From the NCBI GenBank assembly GCA_959598545.1, contig CAUGFC010000051.1, positions 1 through 12,193 on the forward strand: a stretch of 12,193 nucleotides of DNA. The letters run 5' to 3'. Position numbers and translations under genes: made by a program. The notes beneath the pieces were generated by a model, which worked only from the letters and a program-made list of their open reading frames with translations, made no database searches and was not told where the DNA came from. Source of the stretch: an uncultured Olsenella sp. (GTDB taxonomy: Bacteria; Actinomycetota; Coriobacteriia; Coriobacteriales; Atopobiaceae). Of the stretch, positions 1-5,782 are shown piece after piece; position 1 is the first letter of the stretch, and the number at the start of each line of letters is the position of its first letter.

Positions 1-123
1 GTAGTCGTCGAAGAGCTTGCCGCCGAACTCGAGGTAGAGCTTGCCGCCGAACTGCCCGATGCGCTCACGGATCTTCTCCGCCTGGAGGGAGATGTACTTG
101 TCGTTGTCAAAGCCGATGCGCAT
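1..123 (-). CDS. DUF1846 (UPF0371) family protein, N-terminal fragment
   Basis: Reading on the minus strand from an ATG at 121-123 gives 41 codons that run off the left edge. The product begins MRIGFDNDKYISLQAEKIRE and continues through a KLYLEFGGKLFDDY stretch, which matches the N-terminus I recall for DUF1846/UPF0371 proteins (roughly 500 residues when complete). A GAGGAG ribosome binding site lies four bases upstream of the ATG, supporting this start. The family is structurally known but has no settled biochemical role, so no function is claimed. It is transcribed divergently from the hydrolase operon across a 191-bp spacer. Only about 8% of the expected gene is visible. Confidence 0.8.
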   Translation of the reverse strand, partial: MRIGFDNDKYISLQAEKIRERIGQFGGKLYLEFGGKLFDDY

Positions 124-314
124 GGGGCTCCTCTCGTCAGTATCAACGATAGGAAAGGGTAGCACGAGGACCGCCCGCTTCCAGCAACAATTGAGGCGCT
201 AACCGGGGAGATTTCCGAATTGTGTCACGCTTACGCGGGGAAAACACGCTTCAGAGCGTCAAGCGGTATCATGACTGATGCACATAAGGGTGCGAGAACA
301 TTTTGGGGGAAGTT
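124..314. promoter_or_regulatory. Divergent intergenic spacer, promoters not resolved
   Basis: This 191-bp spacer separates two divergent genes and must hold both promoters. I could not find a convincing -35/-10 pair for either direction; TATCAT at 267-272 is a possible -10 for the plus strand but has no good partner. CACGCTT occurs twice as a direct repeat (226-232 and 245-251, 19 bp apart) and could be a pair of regulator half-sites. GGGGGAAG at 305-312 is the ribosome binding site of the following gene. Confidence 0.35.
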
Positions 315-1640
315 ATGGACAAGAAGAACATCGTGTGCACGAGCTCCATTCTGGGGGCTGACATGCACGTCATCACCTATGGCAAGAAGGGTCTGCCGGT
401 CGTCGTCTTCCCGACGCAGGGTCAGGAGCCGGAGAGCCTCGAGGAGGTCGGCGTCGTCGACGAGCTTGCCGACTACATCGACTCCGGCGTCATCCAGCTC
501 TTCTGCGCCGAGACCGTCGACGACGAGTCCTGGGGCGGCCAGGGCGACCCCGCCGAGCGCGCCGCGCGCCAGGAGAGCTACTACCACTACGTTGTCGACG
601 AGCTGGTGCCGCTGGTCAACAAGGTCAGCAAGTCCGGTGCCCGCCCGCTCGCGCTCGGCTTCGACGCCGGCGCCACCCAGGCCTCCATCGTCGCGCTGCG
701 TCGCCCTGACCTGTTCCAGGGCTGCGTCTGCCTCTCCGGCTGCTATGACGCCCGTCGCTACTTCGGCGACTGGATGGACGCCACGCTCTACGAGAACACG
801 CCCTGCGCGTTCCTGCCCAACATGACGCCCGAGCACCCCTACGTTGCGGTGTACAACCAGCGCCAGCTGCTGTTCTGCACCGGCCAGGAGGCCTCCGAGG
901 CCGACTCGCTGCGCTCCACGCGCGTGATGGACGAGCAGCTCGCGCGCCTGGGTGTCGAGGCCTGGTGCGACTACTGGGGCGCCGACGTGGCCCACACCTG
1001 GTTCTGGTGGAAGAAGCAGCTGCGCTACTTCCTGCCCATCGTGCTCGCCGACGTCGAGAAGACCACGGCCGCCGAGAAGCCCGCGAAGAAGCGCGCCACC
1101 ACGCGCAAGAAGGCCGCCGCGCCCAAGGCTGCTGCAAAGAAGGAGGCCGTCGCCGAGAAGCCCGCGGCGAAGAAGGCCGCTGAGACCAAGGCTGCCACTG
1201 CCAAGAAGGCCGCCGCCCCGAAGGCTGCCGCGGCCGAGAAGAAGCCGGCTGCCGCCAAGGCCGCCGCGGCTACGAAGACGACGACCAAGGCCGCCGCCCC
1301 GAAGAAGGCAGCCACGACGACCAAGGCTGCCGCCGCTGCCAAGAAGACCGCCACGACGGCCAAGGCCGCCGCCGCCCCGAAGAAGGCCGCCGCCAAGCCG
1401 GCTGCCGAGAAGACCGCGAAGGTCGCGGCTCCCGCCAAGGCCGAGAAGCCCGCAGCGCCCGCCAAGGCGGTCAAGGCCGCGACCCCGGCGAAGGCCACCA
1501 AGGCGGCCACGCCCGCCAAGGCCGTGAAGGCCGCCGTCCCGGCCAAGGCCACCAAGGCTGCCGCTCCGGCCAAGGCGACCAAGGCCGCGATCCCGGCCAA
1601 GGCGACCAAGCCCGCCGCCAAGGGCAAGGCCACCAAGTAA
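315..1640 (+). CDS. Esterase-like alpha/beta-hydrolase fold protein with histone H1-like Lys/Ala-rich tail; nucleophile Ser replaced by Asp
   Basis: The product is 441 residues. The ATG at 315 is preceded by GGGGGAAG; an in-frame TTG at 303 has no such site. Residues 1-245 resemble the bacterial 'esterase family' alpha/beta-hydrolases. Visible family features are VVVFPTQG (29-36), a DDESW segment (69-73), RRPDLFQGCVCLSG (129-142) and a C-terminal YWGADVAHTWFWW block (220-232) with the likely catalytic His227. The nucleophile elbow, GCSMGA in relatives as I recall them, reads GFDAGA here, with Asp117 in the Ser position, so normal Ser-hydrolase chemistry looks unlikely. Residues 246-441 are a low-complexity basic tail, 44% Ala and 25% Lys, with Pro and Thr, like histone H1 or AlgP-type tails. 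Such tails usually bind nucleic acid or polyanions. No signal peptide or membrane segment is visible. The stop codon directly abuts the ATP-grasp start. The fold is fairly certain and the function unknown. Confidence 0.85.
   Translation: MDKKNIVCTSSILGADMHVITYGKKGLPVVVFPTQGQEPESLEEVGVVDELADYIDSGVIQLFCAETVDDESWGGQGDPAERAARQESYYHYVVDELVPLVNKVSKSGARPLALGFDAGATQASIVALRRPDLFQGCVCLSGCYDARRYFGDWMDATLYENTPCAFLPNMTPEHPYVAVYNQRQLLFCTGQEASEADSLRSTRVMDEQLARLGVEAWCDYWGADVAHTWFWWKKQLRYFLPIVLADVEKTTAAEKPAKKRATTRKKAAAPKAAAKKEAVAEKPAAKKAAETKAATAKKAAAPKAAAAEKKPAAAKAAAATKTTTKAAAPKKAATTTKAAAAAKKTATTAKAAAAPKKAAAKPAAEKTAKVAAPAKAEKPAAPAKAVKAATPAKATKAATPAKAVKAAVPAKATKAAAPAKATKAAIPAKATKPAAKGKATK
1458..1619 (+). repeat. 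Six tandem 27-bp units encoding a PAKA(V/T)KAAx nonapeptide
   Basis: Within the basic tail, residues 382-435 consist of six consecutive nine-residue units. Each has the form Pro-Ala-Lys-Ala-(Val/Thr)-Lys-(Ala/Pro)-Ala-x, with x being T, T, V, A, I and A in turn. The DNA units differ at several synonymous positions, so this is an old or selected protein repeat rather than a recent slippage expansion. Such spaced Lys/Pro repeats are typical of H1-like DNA-condensing tails. Confidence 0.85.
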
Positions 1641-2867
1641 ATGAACTTCGTCTTCGTCTCGCCGCAGTTCCCCGAGGTCTACTGGCGGTTCTGCGCCGCG
1701 CTGCGGCGAGACGGGGCGCGAGTCCTCGGCATCGGCGACACCCCCTACGACCTTCTCTCCCCGGAGGTCCGCTCGTCGCTCGACGAGTACTACTGGGTCT
1801 CCAGCCTGGAGGACTACGACCAGGTCTACCGGGCCGTCGCGTTCTTCTCGTTCAAGTACGGCAAGGTGGACTGGATCGAGTCGAACAACGAGTTCTGGCT
1901 CGCCCAGGACGCGCGGCTTCGCGAGGACTTCAACGTCGCCAACGGACCGCGTCCCGAGCAGCTCGCCGTCTGGCAGAGCAAGGCTGCCCAGAAGCCGCTC
2001 TATGCCGCGGCCGGCGTTCCGACCGCCCGTCAGACCAGCCTCACCACCTTTGACGAGACGCGCTGGTTCATCGGGGAGATGGGCCACTTCCCGGTGTTCG
2101 CCAAGCCCGAGGTGGGCGTGGGGTCCGGCGGGACCCGCCTGCTCACGAGCGACGACGACCTGCGCGCCCTTCTCGCCGACCACGGCGACGTCCCGTACGT
2201 GGTCGAGCAGTACGTCGAGGGTGACATCTGCTCCTGGGACGCCATCCTGGACAGCCGCGGCGAGCCGCTCTTTGAGAACCAGGAGGAGTTCCCGCCCTCG
2301 ATGGCCGACGTCGCCCAGAGGCAGCTCGACCTGACCTATCGATCGCTGCTTGAGGTCGACCCTGCGCTCGCGCGGGCGGGCCGCGCGGTGGTGCGCGCCT
2401 TCGGCCTTGCCAGCCGCTTTGTCCACCTCGAGTTCTTCCGCCTCTCCCAGGACTGGCCGGGCCTGGGGTCCGCGGGCGACTACGTCGGCCTCGAGGTCAA
2501 CGTCCGCCCGCCCGGCGGCTCCACACCCGAGATGCTCGGCTGGGCCCACGGCCTGGACGTCTTTCAGGCCTGGGCGGACATGGTCTGCTACGATGAGCTG
2601 CGGTGCGAGCCGTCCGGAGAGCCTTCCGTGTGCGTCTACGCCGCGCGCCGCGACGCCCATCGCTACGTCCACGCGCACGAGGACGTCCTGGCGCGCTGGG
2701 GCGACGCGATCGTCTCGTGCGGCCGCGTGGCGGACGCGCTCTCGGACGATCTGGGCAACCAGCAGTACACGGCGCGTTTCGCGACCTCGGATGAGGCCGA
2801 CGAGTTCGTGGCCTACGTTCAGGCGAGGAGGCGCTTCGGTCATGGAGATCAGACGAGCGACGAGTAG
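1641..2867 (+). CDS. ATP-grasp domain ligase, substrate unknown
   Basis: The 408-residue product has the three-part ATP-grasp plan. An N-terminal Rossmann-like preATP-grasp region (about 1-110) starts MNFVFVSPQF. The ATP-binding lysine sits in VFAKPEVG (Lys155) and is followed by the Gly-rich loop GVGSGG (159-164). A hinge VVEQYVEGD (187-195) lies next to the adenine pocket. The metal-binding Glu285/Asn287 lie in GLEVNVRPPGG, equivalent to the LEINPR-type motif of the superfamily. These enzymes activate a carboxylate as an acyl phosphate and join it to an amine or thiol nucleophile. All core residues look intact. The acceptor cannot be read from sequence. The ATG at 1641 follows the preceding TAA with no gap and only a weak AAGG upstream, implying translational coupling. 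The gene overlaps the GNAT gene by 26 bp, so the three products probably work together. Confidence 0.9.
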   Translation: MNFVFVSPQFPEVYWRFCAALRRDGARVLGIGDTPYDLLSPEVRSSLDEYYWVSSLEDYDQVYRAVAFFSFKYGKVDWIESNNEFWLAQDARLREDFNVANGPRPEQLAVWQSKAAQKPLYAAAGVPTARQTSLTTFDETRWFIGEMGHFPVFAKPEVGVGSGGTRLLTSDDDLRALLADHGDVPYVVEQYVEGDICSWDAILDSRGEPLFENQEEFPPSMADVAQRQLDLTYRSLLEVDPALARAGRAVVRAFGLASRFVHLEFFRLSQDWPGLGSAGDYVGLEVNVRPPGGSTPEMLGWAHGLDVFQAWADMVCYDELRCEPSGEPSVCVYAARRDAHRYVHAHEDVLARWGDAIVSCGRVADALSDDLGNQQYTARFATSDEADEFVAYVQARRRFGHGDQTSDE

Positions 2868-3312
2868 GGACCTGGCGGGCGTGCACAGCCTGCTGAGCCA
2901 GGTGCTCGAGGTGCATGCGACAGGCAGACCGGACATCTTCCGCTCCGGCACGCGCAAGTACACCGACGAGGAGCTTCTCGCCCTGTTCGAGGACGACGCC
3001 CATCCCGTGTTCGTGGCCGTGGGTGATGACGGATCCGTGCTCGGGCACGCCTTCTGCGAGGTCCAGGACTACCGGGAGTCGAACAGCTGGCAGCCGATCG
3101 TCAGTCTCTACATCGACGATATCTGCGTGGACGAGGCCCATCGCGGTCGCCACGTTGCCACTGCACTCTACCGGCACGTCATTGCCTTCGCGCGCGAGCT
3201 GGGGTGCCACAACGTGACGCTCAACGTCTGGGAGTGCAACCCCGGCGCCCGCGCGTTCTACGACGCGATGGGCATGACCCCGCTCAAGACCTGCCTGGAG
3301 CAGGTGCTGTAA
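2842..3312 (+). CDS. GNAT family N-acetyltransferase
   Basis: The product is 156 residues, the usual length for a single GNAT domain, and starts MEIRRATSRDL. The ATG at 2842 lies inside the end of the ATP-grasp gene; an AGGAGG at 2826-2831, ten bases upstream, supports it. The acetyl-CoA pyrophosphate-binding turn is seen as DEAHRGRHVA (97-106), after the beta-4 strand SLYIDDICV. NVTLNVWECNPGARAFYDAMGM (124-145) is the typical motif-B end, with Tyr140 as the likely general acid. The substrate is not evident. Operon position suggests it modifies the ATP-grasp product, a small amine, or the lysines of the basic tail of the first gene product; the last idea is speculation. Confidence 0.9.
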   Translation: MEIRRATSRDLAGVHSLLSQVLEVHATGRPDIFRSGTRKYTDEELLALFEDDAHPVFVAVGDDGSVLGHAFCEVQDYRESNSWQPIVSLYIDDICVDEAHRGRHVATALYRHVIAFARELGCHNVTLNVWECNPGARAFYDAMGMTPLKTCLEQVL

Positions 3313-3330
3313 CGCGCGTCTGGGCGGATT

Positions 3331-3556
3331 GCTTAGGATTTCGGGGTGGTTGCAGGGCGCAGCGGTCTCTGCGCTTAAGAATCTAGGGTTGTTGTAGGTC
3401 TGCGGGACCTCAGGGGTGTGTCCTTCTCGCCGTACGAGCAAAAACCGCAGGTGGCGAGAAGGGCGTGATGCCGCAGAGCGCCGCGCAAGGCGCAACAACC
3501 CCAAAAGTCTAAGCGGCGGACCTGTCGTGCACTACAACCACCCCATAATCTTAAGC
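3331..3556. repeat. Four-copy inverted tandem repeat array A (42-bp period)
   Basis: Two direct copies of a degenerate unit lie at 3331-3358 and 3373-3400. Two copies on the opposite strand lie at 3487-3514 and 3529-3556. Each begins GCTTA (about eight variable bases follow) and carries the core GGGTnGTTG. On both arms the copies are exactly 42 bp apart, and the whole block is symmetric about position 3443. The array fills the spacer between two converging units (GNAT on plus, cysE on minus). No protein-coding potential is seen. It may be a lineage-specific REP/MITE-like element, a bidirectional transcription end, or a set of protein-binding sites. Confidence 0.8.
3422..3462. terminator. Central hairpin of array A
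   Basis: CCTTCTCGCC at 3422-3431 is perfectly complementary to GGCGAGAAGG at 3453-3462, a 10-bp stem with a 21-base loop containing AAAAA. It lies at the centre of array A between two convergent genes, so it could act as a bidirectional terminator or as the tip of a longer hairpin formed by the flanking inverted repeats. There is no U-tract after the stem on either strand, so intrinsic termination is uncertain. Confidence 0.4.
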
Positions 3557-3577
3557 AGGGGAGGTCCTGGGCGGCGC

Positions 3578-4192
3578 TCACGCCTCCATGACCCAGCTCT
3601 TGCCGAAGTCGTCGGTGACGCGGACCATGTCGCTGACGAGCGGGCACACGTGCGTGCGCACGACGCGCGCCGGGTTGCCCACGACTGTGGTGTTGGCGGG
3701 CACGTTGTCCACCACGACCGAGCCCGCCCCGACGTAGGCCCCGTCGCCCACGGTGATGGCACCGAGCAGGATGGACCCGGCGCCGATGAGGACGCCGTCG
3801 CCCACCGTCGGGTGGCGCTTGCCGCCGTGCTTCCCGGTCATGCCGAGGGTGGCGTTCTGGTACATGAGGCAGTCGTCGCCGATGACCGCGGTCCCGCCGA
3901 TGACCACGCCAATCCCGTGGTCGACGGTGAAGCGGCGGCCGATCCGCGCGGCGGGGTGGATGTCCGCGCCGTAGCGGATGCGAGAGCGCTTGGCGAGCCA
4001 CAGGGCGAGCGTTCGATGCCCGCGCTCGTAGAGCCAGTGCTGGTGTCGGTAGGCCCGCACGATGCGAAAGCCCACCGAGAAGCGCGTGACGTCGGCGACG
4101 GAGCCGGCGGAGGGGTCGCGGGCGAAGGCGGCCTCGGCGTCCTCCCGGATGAGCCTGCGCAGCTCCGACCAGGTGTTCTTCTCGCCAGCCAT
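3578..4192 (-). CDS. cysE: Serine O-acetyltransferase
   Basis: The 204-residue product transfers acetyl from acetyl-CoA to L-serine, giving O-acetylserine for cysteine synthesis. Residues 1-75 are the helical N-terminal region, shorter than in E. coli CysE (273 residues). From about 76 a left-handed beta-helix of hexapeptide repeats follows, for example IGGTAV, IGDDCL, VGDGVL and IGAGSI. Catalytic-site signatures are ADIHPAARIG (76-85), the Asp91-His92 pair in TVDHGIG, and His127 in GGKRHPTVG, matching the DH and RHP motifs of known enzymes. The C-terminal tail after about residue 180 ends VMEA and lacks the ...GI C-terminus that docks into CysK in enterobacteria. The ATG (4190-4192) overlaps the cysK stop as TGATG, so the two are translationally coupled and CysK is made first. 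Confidence 0.92.
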   Translation of the reverse strand: MAGEKNTWSELRRLIREDAEAAFARDPSAGSVADVTRFSVGFRIVRAYRHQHWLYERGHRTLALWLAKRSRIRYGADIHPAARIGRRFTVDHGIGVVIGGTAVIGDDCLMYQNATLGMTGKHGGKRHPTVGDGVLIGAGSILLGAITVGDGAYVGAGSVVVDNVPANTTVVGNPARVVRTHVCPLVSDMVRVTDDFGKSWVMEA

Positions 4193-5103
4193 CACGCCTC
4201 CACGGAGAGGTAGCGCTCGCCGGTGTCCGGGAGCATGACGACGATGGTCTGTCCGGAGCACTCCGGGCGCGTGGCGAGGCGCAGCGCCGCGGCGACGGCG
4301 GCGCCCGAGGAGATGCCCACGAGGAGGCCCAGCTCGCGCTCGAGGCGGCGCCAGGTGGCGAGCGCATCGGCAGAGCTCACGGGGACGATCTCGTCCACGA
4401 GGGAGCGGTCAAAGTTTCCGGGTACGAAGTTGGCCCCGATGCCCTGGATCGCGTGGGGGCCGGCGGCTCCGCCGGCGAGCACCTGCGACTCGGCGGGCTC
4501 CACGGCGACAGCGCGCACCGTCGGGTTCTTCTCCTTGAGGTAGCGCGCCGAGCCGCAGAGCGTGCCGCCCGTACCCACGCCGGCCACGAGCACGTCCACG
4601 GTGCCGTCGGTGTCGGTCCAGATCTCCGGGCCGGTGGTCTCGTAGTGCGCCTGCGGGTTGGCGGGGTTGTCGAACTGCCCGGCGATGATGGAGTTGGGTG
4701 TCGCGGCGGCAAGCTCCTCGGCCCGCGCGACGGCGCCCGCCATGCCCTCGGCACCGGGCGTGAGCTCGATCTGGGCGCCGTAGGCGGCGGCAAGCGCGCG
4801 GCGCTCCACGCTCATGGTGTCGGGCATCGTGAGGACGAGCCGGTAGCCGCGTGCGGCGGCGACCATGGCGAGGCCGACGCCGGTGTTGCCGCTCGTGGGC
4901 TCGATGATGGTGCCGCCGGGGGAGAGGCGGCCGGTGCGCTCGGCGTCGTCCACCATCGCGCGGGCCACGCGGTCCTTTGCCGAGCCGCCGGGGTTTGCGG
5001 CCTCGAGCTTGCCGAGAACGCGGGCCGCGCCCCCGGCGAGCGACGAGAGATCGACGAGCGGTGTTGACCCGATGAGGTCCTCGACGGTGCGTGCGACGTG
5101 CAT
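4192..5103 (-). CDS. cysK: Cysteine synthase A (O-acetylserine sulfhydrylase)
   Basis: This PLP-dependent fold-type II enzyme converts O-acetylserine and sulfide to cysteine. The 303-residue length is typical. PLP-binding Lys43 lies in NPGGSAKDR, the substrate loop TSGNTG is at 70-75, the PLP phosphate-binding loop GTGGT is at 177-181, and GISSGAA is near residue 262. The ATG at 5101-5103 has a strong AAGGAGGAG six or so bases upstream; a longer in-frame start exists 15 codons earlier but without a site, so I reject it. It forms a two-gene operon with cysE. CysM-type or cystathionine-synthase-like specificity cannot be fully excluded, but the length and the cysE partner favour CysK. Confidence 0.94.
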   Translation of the reverse strand: MHVARTVEDLIGSTPLVDLSSLAGGAARVLGKLEAANPGGSAKDRVARAMVDDAERTGRLSPGGTIIEPTSGNTGVGLAMVAAARGYRLVLTMPDTMSVERRALAAAYGAQIELTPGAEGMAGAVARAEELAAATPNSIIAGQFDNPANPQAHYETTGPEIWTDTDGTVDVLVAGVGTGGTLCGSARYLKEKNPTVRAVAVEPAESQVLAGGAAGPHAIQGIGANFVPGNFDRSLVDEIVPVSSADALATWRRLERELGLLVGISSGAAVAAALRLATRPECSGQTIVVMLPDTGERYLSVEA

Positions 5104-5336
5104 GGCTCCTCCTTCTCCGGGCCTCAAGCGTGCCACCGATAAACCCACCTCTCAAGTAGGAATTACGGAGCGGAAACAAACCGCCCTTCCGCCCCTCCCC
5201 TCATTTCGGGTATGTACACTGTTTCAAAACTAATATGGTACCTAGCAATCATAAAACCGCTGGCAGACAAGTTGACGAGAAGAACATCAACTTAGAAACT
5301 TTGTACACACCCTAAGAGAGTGGGGAATGGCGGAGC
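5104..5336. promoter_or_regulatory. AT-rich spacer upstream of cysK with small dyads
   Basis: This 233-bp spacer lies between the end of the Pth2 gene and the cysK start, both on the minus strand. From about 5209 to 5320 it is clearly more AT-rich than anything else nearby. It holds a 7-bp inverted repeat AAGTTGA/TCAACTT (5269-5275 and 5287-5293, 11-base loop), two TGTACAC motifs (5214-5220 and 5302-5308), and an imperfect palindrome at 5144-5160 close to the cysK ribosome binding site. These are plausible operator sites for the cysKE operon or a weak end for the upstream transcript. I could not identify a good -35/-10 pair, nor a known riboswitch or T-box. Confidence 0.4.
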
Positions 5337-5771
5337 CTAGTACAGCGGGAGCTCGCCCGTCAGCGGGTCGATCTTCTCGGCGGGGAGGGGCTCGAAGGCG
5401 AGGCAGGTGTAGGTGGGCTCGCCATGGAACTCGGTATGCCCTGCGTCGCGGACCAGGGCGACGGCAAAGCCCTGTTCGCGCCCGCGTTCGGCGAGATCGA
5501 GCAGCTCCTCCTCGGAGTCCACGTAGACGCAGACCTTGGCGACGCCGGCGTCGAACCAGTCAGTGAGTGGCGTGACGTCGTCCTCTGCGTGTTCGACCCA
5601 CGCCCAGCCGTCCGTGGCGCGCAGGTCCGCCCCGCGCCCCTCGCGCACGAGCGCCATGAGGACCGCCTCCACGCACGCGTGGCCCGCCTGGGCGGCGATC
5701 TTGCCCTTGCGCATCTTGAGGTCGCGGCGCATGACGATCATCTGCTTGGCGCGGTAGCTGCTTGAGGGCAT
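5337..5771 (-). CDS. pth2: Peptidyl-tRNA hydrolase, Pth2 (archaeal/eukaryotic) type
   Basis: The 144-residue product releases peptidyl-tRNA that has dropped off ribosomes, freeing the tRNA. It is recognised by the Pth2 pattern. QMIVMRRDLKMRKGKIAAQAGHACVEA (10-36) carries the Lys and Gln/His positions of the family's active-site region. A central VCVYVDSEEELLDLAERGREQG follows, then VRDAGHTEFHGEP and a C-terminal IDPLTGELPLY, matching the DAGxTE and IDxxTGxLxLY signatures. The ATG (5769-5771) has GGAG six bases upstream. It sits 11 bp after the CDF transporter gene, so they are probably co-transcribed. Pth2 is less usual than Pth1 in bacteria; the bacterial Pth1 would be elsewhere in the genome if present. 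Confidence 0.85.
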   Translation of the reverse strand: MPSSSYRAKQMIVMRRDLKMRKGKIAAQAGHACVEAVLMALVREGRGADLRATDGWAWVEHAEDDVTPLTDWFDAGVAKVCVYVDSEEELLDLAERGREQGFAVALVRDAGHTEFHGEPTYTCLAFEPLPAEKIDPLTGELPLY

Positions 5772-5782
5772 GGGGGCTCCGA

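Noticed and set aside
303..314. TTG start at 303 for the esterase-like gene
   Set aside because: It would place the clear GGGGGAAG ribosome binding site inside the coding region. The ATG at 315 is correctly spaced from that site.
231..2963. A 910-codon open frame on the minus strand opposite the hydrolase and ATP-grasp genes
   Set aside because: Its product is low-complexity Gly/Leu/Arg sequence with no family resemblance, and it lies antisense to two genes with clear domains. In GC-rich DNA, long antisense frames without stops arise by codon bias, and the Lys/Ala tail mirrors into Leu/Gly-rich text.
3331..3556. CRISPR array
   Set aside because: Only four degenerate copies are present, half of them on the opposite strand, with 14-bp gaps and no cas genes. 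This is an inverted tandem array, not CRISPR; the same applies to 9365-9593.
4409..5179. Alternative minus-strand frames over cysK and long plus-strand frames over cysE
   Set aside because: They overlap strongly supported cysK/cysE coding sequence and give Arg/Pro-rich text without motifs.
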